Shown one piece after another: positions 46,257-59,100 of a stretch of DNA of 64,000 nt. Below the pieces are notes generated by a model, which made no database searches, had not been told where the DNA came from, and saw only the letters and a program-made list of their open reading frames with translations. Within the stretch, counting starts at the first letter, position 1, and each line of letters begins with the position of its first letter. Origin of the DNA: Dryococelus australis (taxonomy: Eukaryota > Arthropoda > Insecta > Phasmatodea > Phasmatidae); NCBI GenBank assembly GCA_029891345.1, contig CM057009.1, forward strand, positions 87,033,916 to 87,097,915. Reading direction: 5' to 3'. The position numbers and the translations under genes were made by a program.

Positions 46257-48030
46257 ATTGTACATTTTTGCTTTTCACCATCAGTTTAAATAAAAGATAA
46301 ATAGTTTTTTCACATTTCCCAAAAGTTCCTTTGCAAGGTATCTTTCCCTTCTTCATCTCACAGATTCAGTTAAGTTTCATATTATTACAATTTTTACTTT
46401 TTTCCTTACAGATTTCATGATTAACTATTTTCCATAACTCACACTGGTGGGTATTTTTATATCCATAAATTTTTGTTATTGTTAGTTTTGTGGTGTTAAT
46501 ATATTCTTTTATACAGCTTTTAAGTTTCAATGAATGTTTTACTATCTTCCTTCGTAATTTTATTGAAAAATTTAAAATTTTTATTAGAAATCTTTATACC
46601 CTTAGTTATTCATATTGGTCTGTTACATTAATTATTATGTATATTAACAGCTTTCCTATTAAGTGGCAATGATGCTTCAAAGTGTAATAAAATATTATAA
46701 CAAATTTATTTCAATTTTTATTTACAAATATATTGCCATCTAGTTAGTCCCAAGTTTCTGCAGATAGTTTTAAGAAAAGTGTTCTGAGTGATTCAGTGCT
46801 ATATACAGTAGTTCAATATTTATGAGCAAACATCAGGTACTGAGAGCAAGTGAAACATCCTTTACTATACAGCCTGTAACATTATAACAACTTTGTCTGA
46901 ACATGTGGCACTAAATATAAGTATGTATTGATCTTGAATGTATATTGTTCTCAAAAACTGCTGAAATACCTAAACATTTCTTTATGAACACAGATTTTTT
47001 TTGAAGATAATATCAAAACTTTAAACAATTTGTTTCTGAAAGAGTACTGGTGGGAAGTTCGTAATGAATCTGACCCCAATGTTTCATGAAACACTTCAAA
47101 CAACATGTTGTTCCATGCTGCAGTTTACCTTTGTTCCTTTCTCCGTCAGGTGTGTGTTGATGTCATGCTGCATTTCAGTACAACTGTACATGTTAACGTT
47201 ACACGAGAGTTGTGTTATCATTGTAAATGTAAGAAGACAGTGCTGTACACATTTTTGTATTAATATAACTCCAATTAAGGGCACCATCTAGCTGGAGGAG
47301 TATAGTGTGTTCAAGTCCTAGAAGTATGGTAGTGCTAAGGGCGACGTAGATACTGGCATCAAAAGCCTGTTCTTCTTTATATACAAGGCACTGAAGTAAT
47401 GTGCTGTATGTCTGTCATCTACTCACTTCATAGAATTTTCTGCAGTGACCCTACACTTTTGTGATATAATAATAAAGACAAAGGTGTGCTGCATGTCTGT
47501 ATTGTATGTTAAGTAGTCTTTACCAAAAGTCTCATTACCTAAATATGGTTATCAAAAACTCAAATTAGCCCCTTTCTCTTAAAAACATACATTAGAGATG
47601 AAAATGAAAAATTAAAACTAGTATTCGATGGTGAAAAATTTCTTAAATGTTATTCGTAAGCAGACACTGCTCAAAAATATGGAATTATTTCTAAATAACA
47701 ACTATATGACTAAAGTTCTGCTGTCTGTTTGGAAGCCTTAGTAATTGGACCCTTTCTGGCTTCCGAAAAGTGTGCAGACATTTCTAAAAAGATAACAAAC
47801 GGACAAAAAAATCTGACCCATGCACCAGCATCCACAGCTTAATGTGCTAATATAGCTCTGCAATGGGGTATCCTCTGAGGATAAGAGGTACTTAAAGGGC
47901 TAACTTCCCCTCCTAAATGAAGAAGTATGCGTTCAGAGTTACAGACTGAAGAAATTCCTGGCATGCCAGATGTTGAGGTAGTTACATATCTTGAGCATAT
48001 ATACAGCATGTTCAGAAATTAAACACTCAA
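46257..48030. other. AT-rich intergenic or intronic DNA
   Basis: No gene supported. Frames at 46490-46672 and 47064-47291 lack signatures. Nothing notable. Confidence 0.4.
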
Positions 48031-48543
48031 ACTATGGGAGGTAATTCTTTATGAAAAATAAAGTGGAAAATATATAGGGCACCTTATACGTAAACAACAT
48101 ATTAACAGAGATATAAGCATGTGAATGTTGGGTTTTAAAAACTTATGTTCGTCGAATGCCTTGTACAATGCCTACAAAGTTCTCAGCAGGAAGTTGACTT
48201 ATGCTTTCTGTGTTAGAGAGATGCATGCGTAATGCTGGCCGTCCCTGGTCCGTGCGCACTGTTTGGCTTGAGGAAGCAGTACGTCAACACATCGACAATG
48301 TACCCTCCACTAGTACACGCTCCATAGTATACCAAATGGGAGTGTCTCATTTGCCCATGTGAGACGTACTGCGGATAAATCATCACCATCCCTATCGCTG
48401 GCAGAAAGTACAAGACATTCAGCAAAAATACGTTTTCAAAACCCGATCTTCACAGTCATATATCTCCTTTAATATTCAGTTTAGGTATACTGTCCCCTGT
48501 ATATTTTAGACTTTATTTTTCATAAGAAATCACCCCCCGTACT
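48031..48543 (+). mobile_element. Tc1/mariner-like DNA transposon with N-terminal transposase remnant
   Basis: Terminal inverted repeats of about 45 bases: left GGGAGGTAATTCTTTATGAA then AAATAAAG (48,035-48,062), right its diverged complement ending CACCCCCCGTACT (48,543). Inside, the plus strand (about 48,205-48,360) reads MRNAGRPWSVRTVWLEEAVR, then PSTSTRSIVYQMGVSH, the helix-turn-helix DNA-binding part of IS630/Tc1/mariner-type transposases (GRPxxVRT...STRxIxxxxGVSxxxV). A stop follows at 48,361, where a Val/Trp would continue the helix; further on, HPYRWQKVQD remains in another frame, then the catalytic DDE domain is missing. Internal deletion derivative; dead. The right end abuts the LTR of element E directly. 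Confidence 0.75.
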
Positions 48544-49703
48544 GTACCAATTGACACAAATAATGTACATTACTCAAGAAGCAGATTTCAGTAGTATATT
48601 TTTATCACTACCACAATTGTACAAATGCATAAGTTTTCAACATTAAACATTATCCTGGAAATCTCAAGCTCCAAAAATACTTAATGTTGATACAAACAGG
48701 CGTGATTATTAAAAAAAATTAAGAGCTGTAAAACATAGAATGATTACACTTTCAATAAGCACATTGCTCAGCTGAATATTAAATAATAAAAAGCCATAAA
48801 ACTAGAGAGGCTTGCACTTTCAATGAAATCTGCGCTCAGCTGGTTTAAACAATTTTTCAAAAAAATGTTCAAAAGTCTCTGACAAGGCTTTCAATTAAAC
48901 ATCTGAACACTAAACAAAGGACCTTAGAAAATTAATTGCCCTCAAGACCGCAATGTTAATAACCGTCCAACTCTCTTCACTCACTTTCTTAGAATTAATT
49001 CTCTTAAACAACCACCATTTACAATTCATGATCAATAAATATTTAAAGATTTCCATTAAAAGCAACATGCAAACACAATAAATAAAGTATGACTTTACAT
49101 TACACTAAATATTAATGCATGTGCACTGACTAGCAACATTCATTTAAAGTGTATGAAATACTGGAGTGTATGTTAAAATTTCTTTTTAGCAAAATTACAT
49201 AGTGATGAAACAAACAATGGGAAACAGCACCCAGGTGCAGGCTATCAAGAGTGTTTCTCACATAAAACATTATGTTAAAAATGAAATGAACTGGAGGCAC
49301 CTCAAAATGACTAGAGCCCCAATCAAGGCTGCCAGTTCTTAAATATTGACAACACAAAATATTAAAAACAGGCGAAACACAGCGAGTAGCAGAAGAACAC
49401 ACACATTGGTAAAATCAAGGCTGGGCAGGCCAAATTAGGCTGCAGAAAGACAAACACTATACGTTAAAATCTGACAAACACAAGCAGCAATGTGGTTTAG
49501 TTTATGCCGGACAGAATTCTGAAAGTGCAGAAGAAACATAATTTAGAAAAGCCTCCATTACTGCAAGGATCACAACACAAGCACATAATTACAAAACTAC
49601 AAAAGTTAAATACACTAAGGCCTAAATTACTTTCAGCACCATTCACTCACCATTTCGTCGAACTCCCATAATACTGGCCTCTATCAGCGTAGCATAATTA
49701 AAT
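48543..49703 (-). repeat. Left (3') LTR of element E
   Basis: Pairs with 53,799-54,902. Shared blocks include CCAATTGACACAAATAATGT at the left edge, CCACAATTGTACAAATGCAT, TTAATGCATGTGCACTGACT, and TACTGGCC-x-CTATCAGC near the right edge. Plus-strand frames inside (49130-49402, minus) are shadows. Confidence 0.75.
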
Positions 49704-51182
49704 TTTCTAACATCATTGACGTTCACAAAGTGCAACTCTGAAAAACTTGGTGCCAAAGCTGACATATAGCCCACAGCTGTTGAAGTAATTTTACAGGCGC
49801 AGTTCGGACGTGTTGATGATTGTGTGGCGTAGTTCAGTTTATCTTTAACCTGTTGTTTGGCTATGCCGAGTTGCCTCTGCATCATACCCAGCAGGCAGTC
49901 CCGGTCAGTATTCCCAAGGGGAGAAGGACAAGGGGGATATTCCAAATATTGAGGAGCAGACGATTCCACTTTTATGAGGTATGCATGCCTGGCTCAGGAC
50001 AGCGCCCAAGGCCAGGGAGGAAGCATATACCTTAATCACAAACTGCTTGGAAAAATCAGACTGATGATGTGCCGGTTGCAACAAAAGCCTTTCCTTCAAA
50101 TTGGAGAAGGCGTTTTCCTGCTCCGGACCTCAGTGAAACCAGACACCCTTCTTCATTAGAAGGTTTAGAGGGCCCGCAATCTCAGAATAGTGATAGATAA
50201 AACGGGAATAATAGCCCATTATCCCTAAGAACTTTTGAACACCCTTAAGCGTCGGACGCGGAAAATCTAATATTGGGGCAACACAATCTTGACCAATAAG
50301 CAAGTGTCCCTCACAAAGCAGGTACCCTAAAAATTTCACCTTGTTGAACCTAAGGTAATCTACTCTGGGTTAACCGTAAAAAGATGTGGTGCAATGCAAC
50401 AAGTGAGGCTCAATGTCGTCACTATAAACTATAATATTGTCAATGTTGTTAAATACAAACTTTTATTTAAACTTTGGCAGTAGGTGGTCAAGAATACGGG
50501 ACAACACCTGGCTTCCAAAATTTGAGCCCATAGGTATATTTGCAAATTCGTATTGGCTGCACAGTGTACTAAATTCAGTATATTTTCTACATGCGTGGTC
50601 TAACAGGCACTGATGGAAATTGTTATTAAGTTCAAGATCTGAAAATACTCTAGTCGTGCTTAAATGCTGTAGGTCACAATCTATAGTAGACAGGGGAAAG
50701 GGATCCTTATGATTTTTTTTGTTGACCAAGGAATGATTTAATAACTTACCTGTATTTATCGCTATCCATTTTCCTCACCAAAAATCTTGGAGAACAGTAG
50801 TCAGAGGTGGATGAAACAACACGTGCCGCTAACAATTCTTCAGTAATCTCCCAAAAAGCCTGGTGCTTAGGGGGGTGGGGGGGAATTTGAAATGACAGTC
50901 CTGTACAGGTATGTCATCCGTCAAGGCAAATTTATAAGGAAGGACTTCACATTTCCCTATACGAGGAGTAATGACATCAGCAAACACTTGTCTAAGTTGT
51001 TTGAGACCATGCTTAAAATTACCCTCAGAAATGTCACCCTTGACTAGAGGCGTGAACACCTCTGGAACCACGTCAACTTATAATCCTATACGGATATTCG
51101 GGGCAAAACCGGAAGAAAGATAAAATTAATCCAAATTAATGAGAGTTCTTGTCTTCCCTAAATACTCCAAACAATGGATTAA

Positions 51183-52433
51183 GGGCCATATGCACAGACT
51201 TGTCTAGAAATGAAGCACCACTACTTCCTGTAGTGGACAATCCAAGCGTCACTAGATTTTGTATGCTCAGACAGTTTTAGTTTAAAGACTAGTGCAGATT
51301 CATGAAGTTAAGAATGGATGGTTACTAAATACAAGGATACACGAGCTTGCCTGAAATTAATGATGTCAGTAGATCTCAGCCAATAGGAAGTCACAGAAAC
51401 TGTAACATCTGATTCTTCTCCTAAGAAATAAAATGGAGAAGTTTGTTCCTCGAAACACGCATATTATTGTTAAACTGTTTAAAAATGTTATTTATATGCT
51501 GGGATCAACAGAAAATGCATGTAGAATTATAAATACTTCCAGGCAACTAATAAATATATGCGAAATTGCTGTTTCTAAGATATTGTTAAAGAAAGTGTAT
51601 GAAATAATGTTTTTGCGAGATTTTTTGAAGGGATATACGAGGTAAGGCATAACATAAGTTATTTTATTGCTATTTGAACTAATCAACGATGTTTAACAAA
51701 CATATATATGTACGATTTTAAAAGTATACTTTGCAAAAACGTTTCATATATTTGCGTAGTATGCTTCATGTTACAGAAACCTAGTTTATTTAATAAATGT
51801 GCACATTCTGTAAACTTTCCTATTTTTTGTGAACTAATGTGTATACATTTAAATAATTTACACTTACATACAAAAACAACTAAAAACCTGTAGTAATAAA
51901 TCAAAATTGATTAACTTTAGCGCTATCTAGTGATGGTAACGTGTTTATTATTGTTGCATACGAATTAACACGTTATTTTTGCGAAACGAATCTGGATGAA
52001 AAATTACAACATTATGTATGTGTAGTGTTCAAGTTCCATTAATACATTCCCTTAAGAAGAATGTGTGAATATACAGCCCCGTACACATTAAAAACTTTAA
52101 ATCTTAGTCAAATACGGGTCTTATCAAAATTTTGCAAAAATCTCCATTAGATAGTATTTTAGGGAGGTCGTTCGGCGATTAGATTTCTCCACTTAAAAAG
52201 TAAGGGCCACTACAACTTAAGGTAACTGAGCATACACACGAGTAATCTAGTGCCGATTTCACTTAGGTTCTAGTGGTGACTAGATACTTCTCTGCATACG
52301 GCCCTTTTCTACACTTTTAAAACAAGATAGACTAATACTTAATGTGACTGTGAATACAAAACCGAGTCATCAAGTGACGATTTTTCTGTTTTTCTAGTGT
52401 TAGTGGCAACTAGAGTATTCTGTGCATACAGCC
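51183..52433. mobile_element. TTAA-flanked non-autonomous DNA transposon nested in element E
   Basis: TTAA stands on both sides (51,179-51,182 and 52,434-52,437). Terminal inverted repeats: left GGGCCATATGCACAGACTTG, right complement GGCTGTATGCACAGAATACT, both continuing to a TCTAG box. TTAA target duplication is typical of piggyBac-type elements. The right-hand 100-120 bases occur twice in tandem: about 52,215-52,310 and 52,340-52,433, both ending CTCTGCATACGGCC / CTGTGCATACAGCC. No transposase is visible; frames at 51433-51645 and 51708-51893 lack motifs. It splits the protease from the reverse transcriptase of element E, so it is younger than E. Confidence 0.8.
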
Positions 52434-53798
52434 TTAACTCTTGTGAGAGATGTGGAAAAAACCCAAAATATAAAGGTCCAAGAATACCTACCAATCGTAT
52501 AGTGTAGGTTAACCACCATGTCCAACCTCACAATATTGCTGTTAGCGAAAAAAAGCAGTTTCTCCGAGGCAACACGAATGCACCCTTGAGTAACAATTTT
52601 AAACTCAATGATATGTTTGAGGAACGCTTCACTCATCACGCAATGCATGGCTCATGTCGATAAAGGCTGGAACTTTATGATTACCACACGTAACAATAAG
52701 ATTGCACTTCTGCACAGTGCTCAGGGCTTTTTTAGATGGATGACTGGCAGGCCCGCACCCCACACCTGTCACTCGTCGTGTCCCAAATTTTTACACGAAC
52801 GACGAAAGATGGCCCAGCATCGCAACGGAAACACTTTCTGTCTGCCAAGTTTCGTCTGTCTGATTTACATTCGCTTGCCAGATGTTCTACAAGAGCACAG
52901 TTGGCGCAATGTACAGATGAACGACGCTGTTTCATATCCTGTATATGTGATAAGCGGCCAAAGGAACTCGCGTTATCACAAGCAGGCTTGGGAGGAGGAA
53001 ACTGAAGCCGGTATTTGCCGGAGGCCGTTAAATGACCTTGAACTTGAACTTATGTCACAAGTTGAAGCAGCTTACGCAAATTGCTGGTAGATGACAATAT
53101 TGTGCAACTAGTGTGCACATGCGGCACTAAATGATCAATGAACACACCTGTTAATTCCAGTTTGGTTAACATCAAACAAAGGGCCACATGATATGTGCAA
53201 ACTACATCAATAAATTCACATGTTGGCTCGCCTGGTTTCTGAAAGCGATACACAAAATCCCTTTTTGCACTGTCTCTTGACATGTGCAGGAAACAGGACC
53301 TGCAAGACGCATCACCTAAACCCAATAAAAGTGCCCCCTTCAAGAGAAATCAATTCCTCGTGGAGCAATTGTAAAACATAACCTTCACAGTTAACGGAGA
53401 TAGCTTTCAACAAACTATCCGTGGAACAAAGACTTAATGAGTCCAATTTATTCATGGCTATAAAAAATTGTAATATTTGGACCAGATCTAAGGAAACGAA
53501 TGGAGTAATCCGCTCCAAGGACATATAAAATAACTTGTCAAGTGAATGGTTGGACTGGGTGGCAACACACATCCCTGGTATGCAAAGTGGCTGCCTGCTG
53601 GGGAAGGATTTCACCTTGGAGCCTTCTTGCTCCCAACAATGTTGCACTGCGATGCAGTGCAAATCCGAGACTGTCAAACCCTGGTCGAAGGGGACATCCA
53701 TATCTTGGAGAAAGGCTATGAGCTCATCACGATGAAACAAATAAATAAATACCACGTAGATGTGAATAAGGCCTAGTAGAGTTGCCGCAGATTTTATT

Positions 53799-54902
53799 TG
53801 TGCCAATTGACACAAATAATGTACTGTACACAAGAAGCAGATTTCGGTAGTGTATTTTTTCAATACCACAATTGTACAAATGCATCAGTTTTCAACATCA
53901 GCCAATATCCTGGAAATCTCTTCAAGCTCCAAAAATACTGAACATTGATACAAACAGGAATGAATATTAAAAAAAATTAAGATCCGTAAAAGATAGAATG
54001 ATTACACTTTCAATAAACACAGTGCTCAGCTGGATATTAAAGAATGAAAATATATAAAACATAGAGAGACTAAAACTTTAAACTCTGCGCTCAGCTGACT
54101 AAACAATTTCCAAAAAAAATATTCAAAAGGCTCTGGAAAGGTTTTCAATTAAACACCTGAACACATAACAAAAGAGCTTGGAATTAATTCTCTTATACAA
54201 CAACCATTTGAAATTCAAGTTTCCATTAAAAGCAGCATGCAAATACAATAAATAAATTCTGACTTCACGTTACTTAACGTAACGTAATATTTAGAGTAAC
54301 TTCACGTTATTCTAAATATTAATGCATGTGCACTGACTAGCAACATTCATTTAAAGCATATGAAATACTGGAGCGTATATTTAAAATTTCTTTACAGCAA
54401 AAATATGGCCTCCAGGTGCATGCTATCAGAGCATTTCTAGCATAAAACATTATGTTACAAATGTTATTAAAAATCTTATTAAAACGTAATAAACTGGGAG
54501 GCAGCTCATAATGACAAGAGCCCTAATCAAGGTTCCCAGTTCTTAAAATATTGACGACACAAATATTAATAACAGGCGAAACAGAGCAAGTAGCAGATGA
54601 ACATGCACGTTGACAAATTCAAGGGCTGGCCAGGCCAAATGGGGCTGCAGAAAGACAAACACTACATGTTACAATCTGACAAACACAATTAGCAACGCAG
54701 TTTAGTTTATGTCAGACAGAATTTTGAAAGTGCAGAAGAAACAGAATTTGGAAAAACCTACATTACTGCAAGGCCCACAACACAAGCACATGTTTAAAAA
54801 AAACTACACAAGTTAAAAACACTAAAGCCCAAAATACTTTAACCACACTCGCCTACTACTCAATCCGTAATACTGGCCACTATCAGCTTAGCATAGTTAA
54901 AT
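53799..54902 (-). repeat. Right (5') LTR of element E
   Basis: About 1.10 kb, partner of 48,543-49,703. It includes a local duplication ACTTCACGTTAC / AACTTCACGTTATTC (54,261-54,315) absent from the left copy, which accounts for part of the length difference. Confidence 0.75.
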
Positions 54903-55867
54903 GAATTATTTAGGATATAATCCATTGCAGTTAGTATGTCGAAAATAAGGTTTTGTTTGATATGTTTGTCCCATTGCAAGAATCCTTCAAAGAACATGGA
55001 AGATATATTGTTACAGGGTGGGATACAATAGTGCTGAAATAATTTAGAATACCTGGTGCCTCCACCAAATTGTTACAGGGAGGGATACATTGGGGCTGAA
55101 ATAATTTAGAATACCTGGAGCTGAAAATCAAATTGTTACACACAAGAATAATTTAGGATTAGATAGTCGGTTAAAAAGAAATAAAAGTACAAATACACAT
55201 AAACAGAAAAAGGTAAGGTACTTTGAAACACGAATAAATATTTAAAAACTCAAAGGTTCGAACTAGAATTTTCCCAGGAAAATGCTACTTCTGCACATTA
55301 TGTTAATTTTTCGAAAATGATAAACTTACTCAATAAACGAGGTTGCCTCCACCACGTGCTTGAACGGAATAACAAACATCAGGGCAAGCACGAAGCCCTA
55401 GTAAAACCTGAAGTCTGACTCACTTCTCAGACATAAACAGCTGATATAATTTCTTTCACTCAATTATCCAAATGGAGCATTGTTTAAAATAAAACATAGA
55501 TGAAACAAGGATAATTATAAACATAGGCCAAAAGGAAATTGAAGTTGATGGTGCGGGGAGGGGGGGTTACTTGCTTACAGAGAGATACACTGGGAACGTT
55601 TCGCAGTTCCAGTGCTGTTGAAGAGTTACATGGTGTGTTGTAATTCTCTCATAAACAACTTATGCTCTTTTCTAAGTAATTAACTGTAACCCAAAACTAC
55701 AGCTACTTGCTCGACAGAGAGATTCAGCTAAAATGGAAATCAATTTTTAGAGAAAATGTAGAAAAAGGAATACATTCCAAATATCAAATATGTGTGTTTA
55801 TTAACTGAGTGCTATTAATTAATAACAAACAACAATAACATTTATATTAAACAAAAAGCAAAAGAAG
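54903..55867. other. Intergenic DNA with a 61-bp tandem duplication
   Basis: At 55,009-55,125 a unit beginning TTGTTACAGGGWGGGATACA and ending AATTTAGAATACCTGG is present twice, 61 bases apart, and ATTGTTACA starts a third partial unit at 55,132. No gene supported in the rest. Confidence 0.6.
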
Positions 55868-56111
55868 TGAGTGAAGAGATTTGGATGGCTCTTAACATTG
55901 AGGTCTTAAGAGCTGATGAATGTGATTGAGGTGAGTATGGAGCAGCGCTGGGATGAAAGGAAAGGGAAAATGTTTGATCCCCGAGAAAACCAGCCGGCCA
56001 ACGGCATCGTCCGGCATGAATCCCACATGCGAAAATCCGGAGTGACCTGGCCGGGGATTGAACCCGGATAGCCATGGTGGGAGGTGAGCAGGCTAACCGC
56101 TCAGCCAACAC
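55868..56111 (-). mobile_element. tRNA-derived SINE with 10-bp target-site duplication
   Basis: Minus strand. The head has RNA polymerase III promoter boxes: A box TGGCTGAGCGGTTA (56,107-56,094) and B box GGGTTCAATCCCC (56,065-56,053), with spacing like a tRNA of the Leu/Ser style. The body of about 180 bases includes CCGGACGATGCCGTTGGCCG. The flanking direct repeat GCAAAAGAAG (55,858-55,867 and 56,112-56,121) is a perfect target-site duplication, so both ends are defined: 244 bases. No poly(A) tail. The frame 56111-55842 is a shadow. A relatively recent insertion, given the perfect duplication. Confidence 0.9.
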
Positions 56112-56121
56112 GCAAAAGAAG

Positions 56122-59100
56122 AAAAAGATATGGAACAGTCATCAGATCAACTTGAGTGTAGAAGAAAAACTTAAAGTGAATAATAAACACATTCAATATC
56201 AAGAATCCAACAGTGACAGAACAAGCATTAGAATCTTGAGAAAACTAAAATTAACTTTTGATTAATATCCACTATCATAATTTATTAAACTTTCTTAATG
56301 AATATAGCTAAGCATAAAGATTATGTAAATTTTCTTTGATATCATGTATCGAATCTCGAATATGGAAATTGCAACAAGTTATTCTTTAATGGTGACTTTT
56401 ACAGAACATTTTTGTATGGTAATTGGTATTCACAATCGTAAAAAAAAAAAATAATTCTTCAACTTGGAAAAATAATTAAAACAGAGAAAACATTTAAGCT
56501 GAGGCTCATAGGCCTCGTTAAAAAGCCATTTAAGTACTATTCGGAGTTACAAAAACTCAGATAAATTTTAATCTTAATCTTTGCGTTAGAAGGTTAGCTC
56601 ATTTCACATCTCGAAGATAACTGCTGCATTAATACAAAAAAAAAGTTACTCTAGGAACAATAGTGAACTATTAACTCCTCCAAATACACTTCTAATTTAT
56701 TTAGAATGGGATTAGCTTGAAAATTTATTGGTAATGAAAAGGTGAAGTAAATAAAAATTTCATTTGACGTAAATTACTACAAGAGGAATACTTAACAAAA
56801 CACAACTTTAGATTGGCTACGATAACCAGTTTACTTCAGTGAATAGTATCAACCTAAGAACAATTTTCATAAACAAAGAACGCAGTTGGGATACAAATTA
56901 AATTAAAGTACTGGAACTAAATGCATTTCCAATTACAATTATCATCAGTAATGGCTGGAAGAAGAGGTTCCTGCATATTAGCCCTAAAAATTTACTATTT
57001 ACAGGCTGGGCCTGGGGCGAAGCAGGGAAAAATTCCCCAACCAAGCAAAACAAACTTCACACAAAAATATTTATCACACCATGACAATTAGCTAAGGTCT
57101 CCCCCAGACCGCTTCAGCCTCACGTTTGCTCTCCTCGACGGCTAGTTTTCAACAACAACTCAGCACCTGACTGTGTCTGACATCCTACCTCTCGCCACTT
57201 TGCGTCCAGCCAATCAGAGAACTCCATGCTTTCTTCGCAACTACTTGTAAACACATGATCAGCTCCAACTCGCTCTCCTCATCCTCTGAACGCCCTACAC
57301 TTTGTCTGCTGCCCGCAGCACGAAACCTCCCTTCCCCTGACAGCACCTACAAACTCATGGCTGTCAAAGCAAAATGTCACCATCAGTAAAACTTCCCGAA
57401 CTCGCTCAGTAAACACAGTATCGCACAAAAACAATTTGCAAAAGAAATTATTGCAAACTCTAGTTATGCAGCAGTGAAAGAAAACATGACCAGTTGCAGC
57501 TGGCACAAAGGAAGTGCTGAGACTAATCTCAGCCCGGAAATATCTATAAACATTTCCAGCAGCGACTCTCTAGAATCCTCTACAGCCAACCTAAGGAATA
57601 TTCCCGGGAAAAAAAAACTGAACAATCTCTTATCCCAACTTAAAAATAATTTAAACCCATCTGAACAAAAAATAATGAAAACTTAACGCATCATAACAAA
57701 AAATGGAAAAGCTTCCAAAAACAGAAAAAGGGAAAAAAAAATTAAAGGCATCTGAACAAAAGATAAATTTTTTTTTGAAAATACCCAAAAAAAAAAAAAA
57801 AAAAATTGAAAACAATTTTCAACTTCGTCCAATTTTCCTGCACATAATGATTTGTGGACCCCTCCAAATAAATTTTCTATTTAGATTCCCAGAAGAAATC
57901 AACAATAAGAGTACAAAGTATATTGACATTCTAGTTAAAAACAATATTTTATTTTTTTTTAATATTTGTCTGTTGGTGAGAGCCTACTAATCCTAACATC
58001 CTTCCTAAATTACACACCAATCAACCAACTGTTCACGTCAATGCAAGGATCCCGTTTTCTGTAAACTCCCAAATTAAGAACAATTTTGTTTCCTATAATT
58101 TTGTGATACTTACACAATTCCACTTTCTTTATAATATGACTCAGTCGGGTGAGACTTGAGACGAACAATGACACAAATACTTACTGGTAATTTGGGCGCC
58201 AACGGTGCTTCCCAATCACTGCACTATTGAGACTCAGGGTTCTCAGGGATGTTGTGGGTTTTTTTGTGTCCGTCTCACCCGTGTGTACTTACAAACACGT
58301 TGACAATACTAAACTTTTAATAAAATAACTGAAATAAACAATTGATAAAACATATGTGGCTAGGACACTGTCACTACTGAATAAAAAAATGGAGTTCACT
58401 GTAGACTTGTTTTTATTGATATTGTTCATACACAACAACGTGCCAATTAAATGATTATCTTGGTCATAACTAGCCAATTCTGCTTGGGTGCTCCCCAGCC
58501 TGTAATTAATTTAGCGCATGCCTAAATGGATGATCTCACCGAGGTGCATGAAAGCACAGCCTTCACAAGGGAAGAGGGCTGACAGCCACTACGGTGGACT
58601 GACAGTTTTTCCGTGAAGACAGGACACTGTGAATTACAAATGAAATCCCTGATACATTAACACGTGTGATTACTCGGCATCACTAATGCAAACTCGTCGG
58701 GGCTCGCCCTCCATACGTGGCTAGTGTTGTGACGGCCTATACACAGAGCCGGCTAGGTCGGGAATAATTGCACCGTACACTAATTACAAAATTACATAGA
58801 CCCTTGAATGATACATGAAATAAGATGGGACACGAGATGAGTATTCACAATAAACACACACATGTGTGAAAACAAGTTTATATGGCATGGATGCCGCTGG
58901 ATGAAGTTCGTAGCGGACCACGTGGTGCAGGTGAAAGTGCAATATTTCTGTGTGGAAATTGCAAACTAAAATCAGATCAACTAGTATTTGTGTTGAGCAA
59001 GTGATTCTCTTTACGATTAGAATTGTTATAGGCTTGTAACTTGCCTGATGGCGGTGAAATCAAAAATTTCTGTGACCGTGTTGTCAAGTACAAAAAGCTC

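Larger units (their letters stand above)
48543..54902 (-). mobile_element. Ty3/gypsy-like LTR-element fossil E with nested transposon
   Basis: Two direct repeats of 1.10-1.16 kb flank an interior on the minus strand. From high to low: gag-like region (53,800-52,730) with a zinc knuckle of CCHC type (CANCALVEHLASEC, about 52,910-52,870), a protease-like trace (52,648-52,440), reverse transcriptase (51,071-50,340; TTRVFSDLELNNNFHQC and the active-site YSDDIE at about 50,430), the RT-RNase H connection (PILDFPRPTLKGVQKFLGIM, about 50,275; SLALGAVLSQ, about 50,015). No integrase was seen before the left LTR, so the 3' part of pol is missing. A 1.25-kb DNA transposon (51,183-52,433) interrupts it. 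About one base in ten differs between LTRs; old. Many breaks. Confidence 0.8.

Noticed and set aside
58185-58285. LTR element with PBS TTGGCGCCCAAA and inverted GGGTGAGAC/GTCTCACCC
   Set aside because: PBS-like string and short inverted repeat only; no coding region or second LTR could be tied to it, so it is only mentioned as a note in the spacer.
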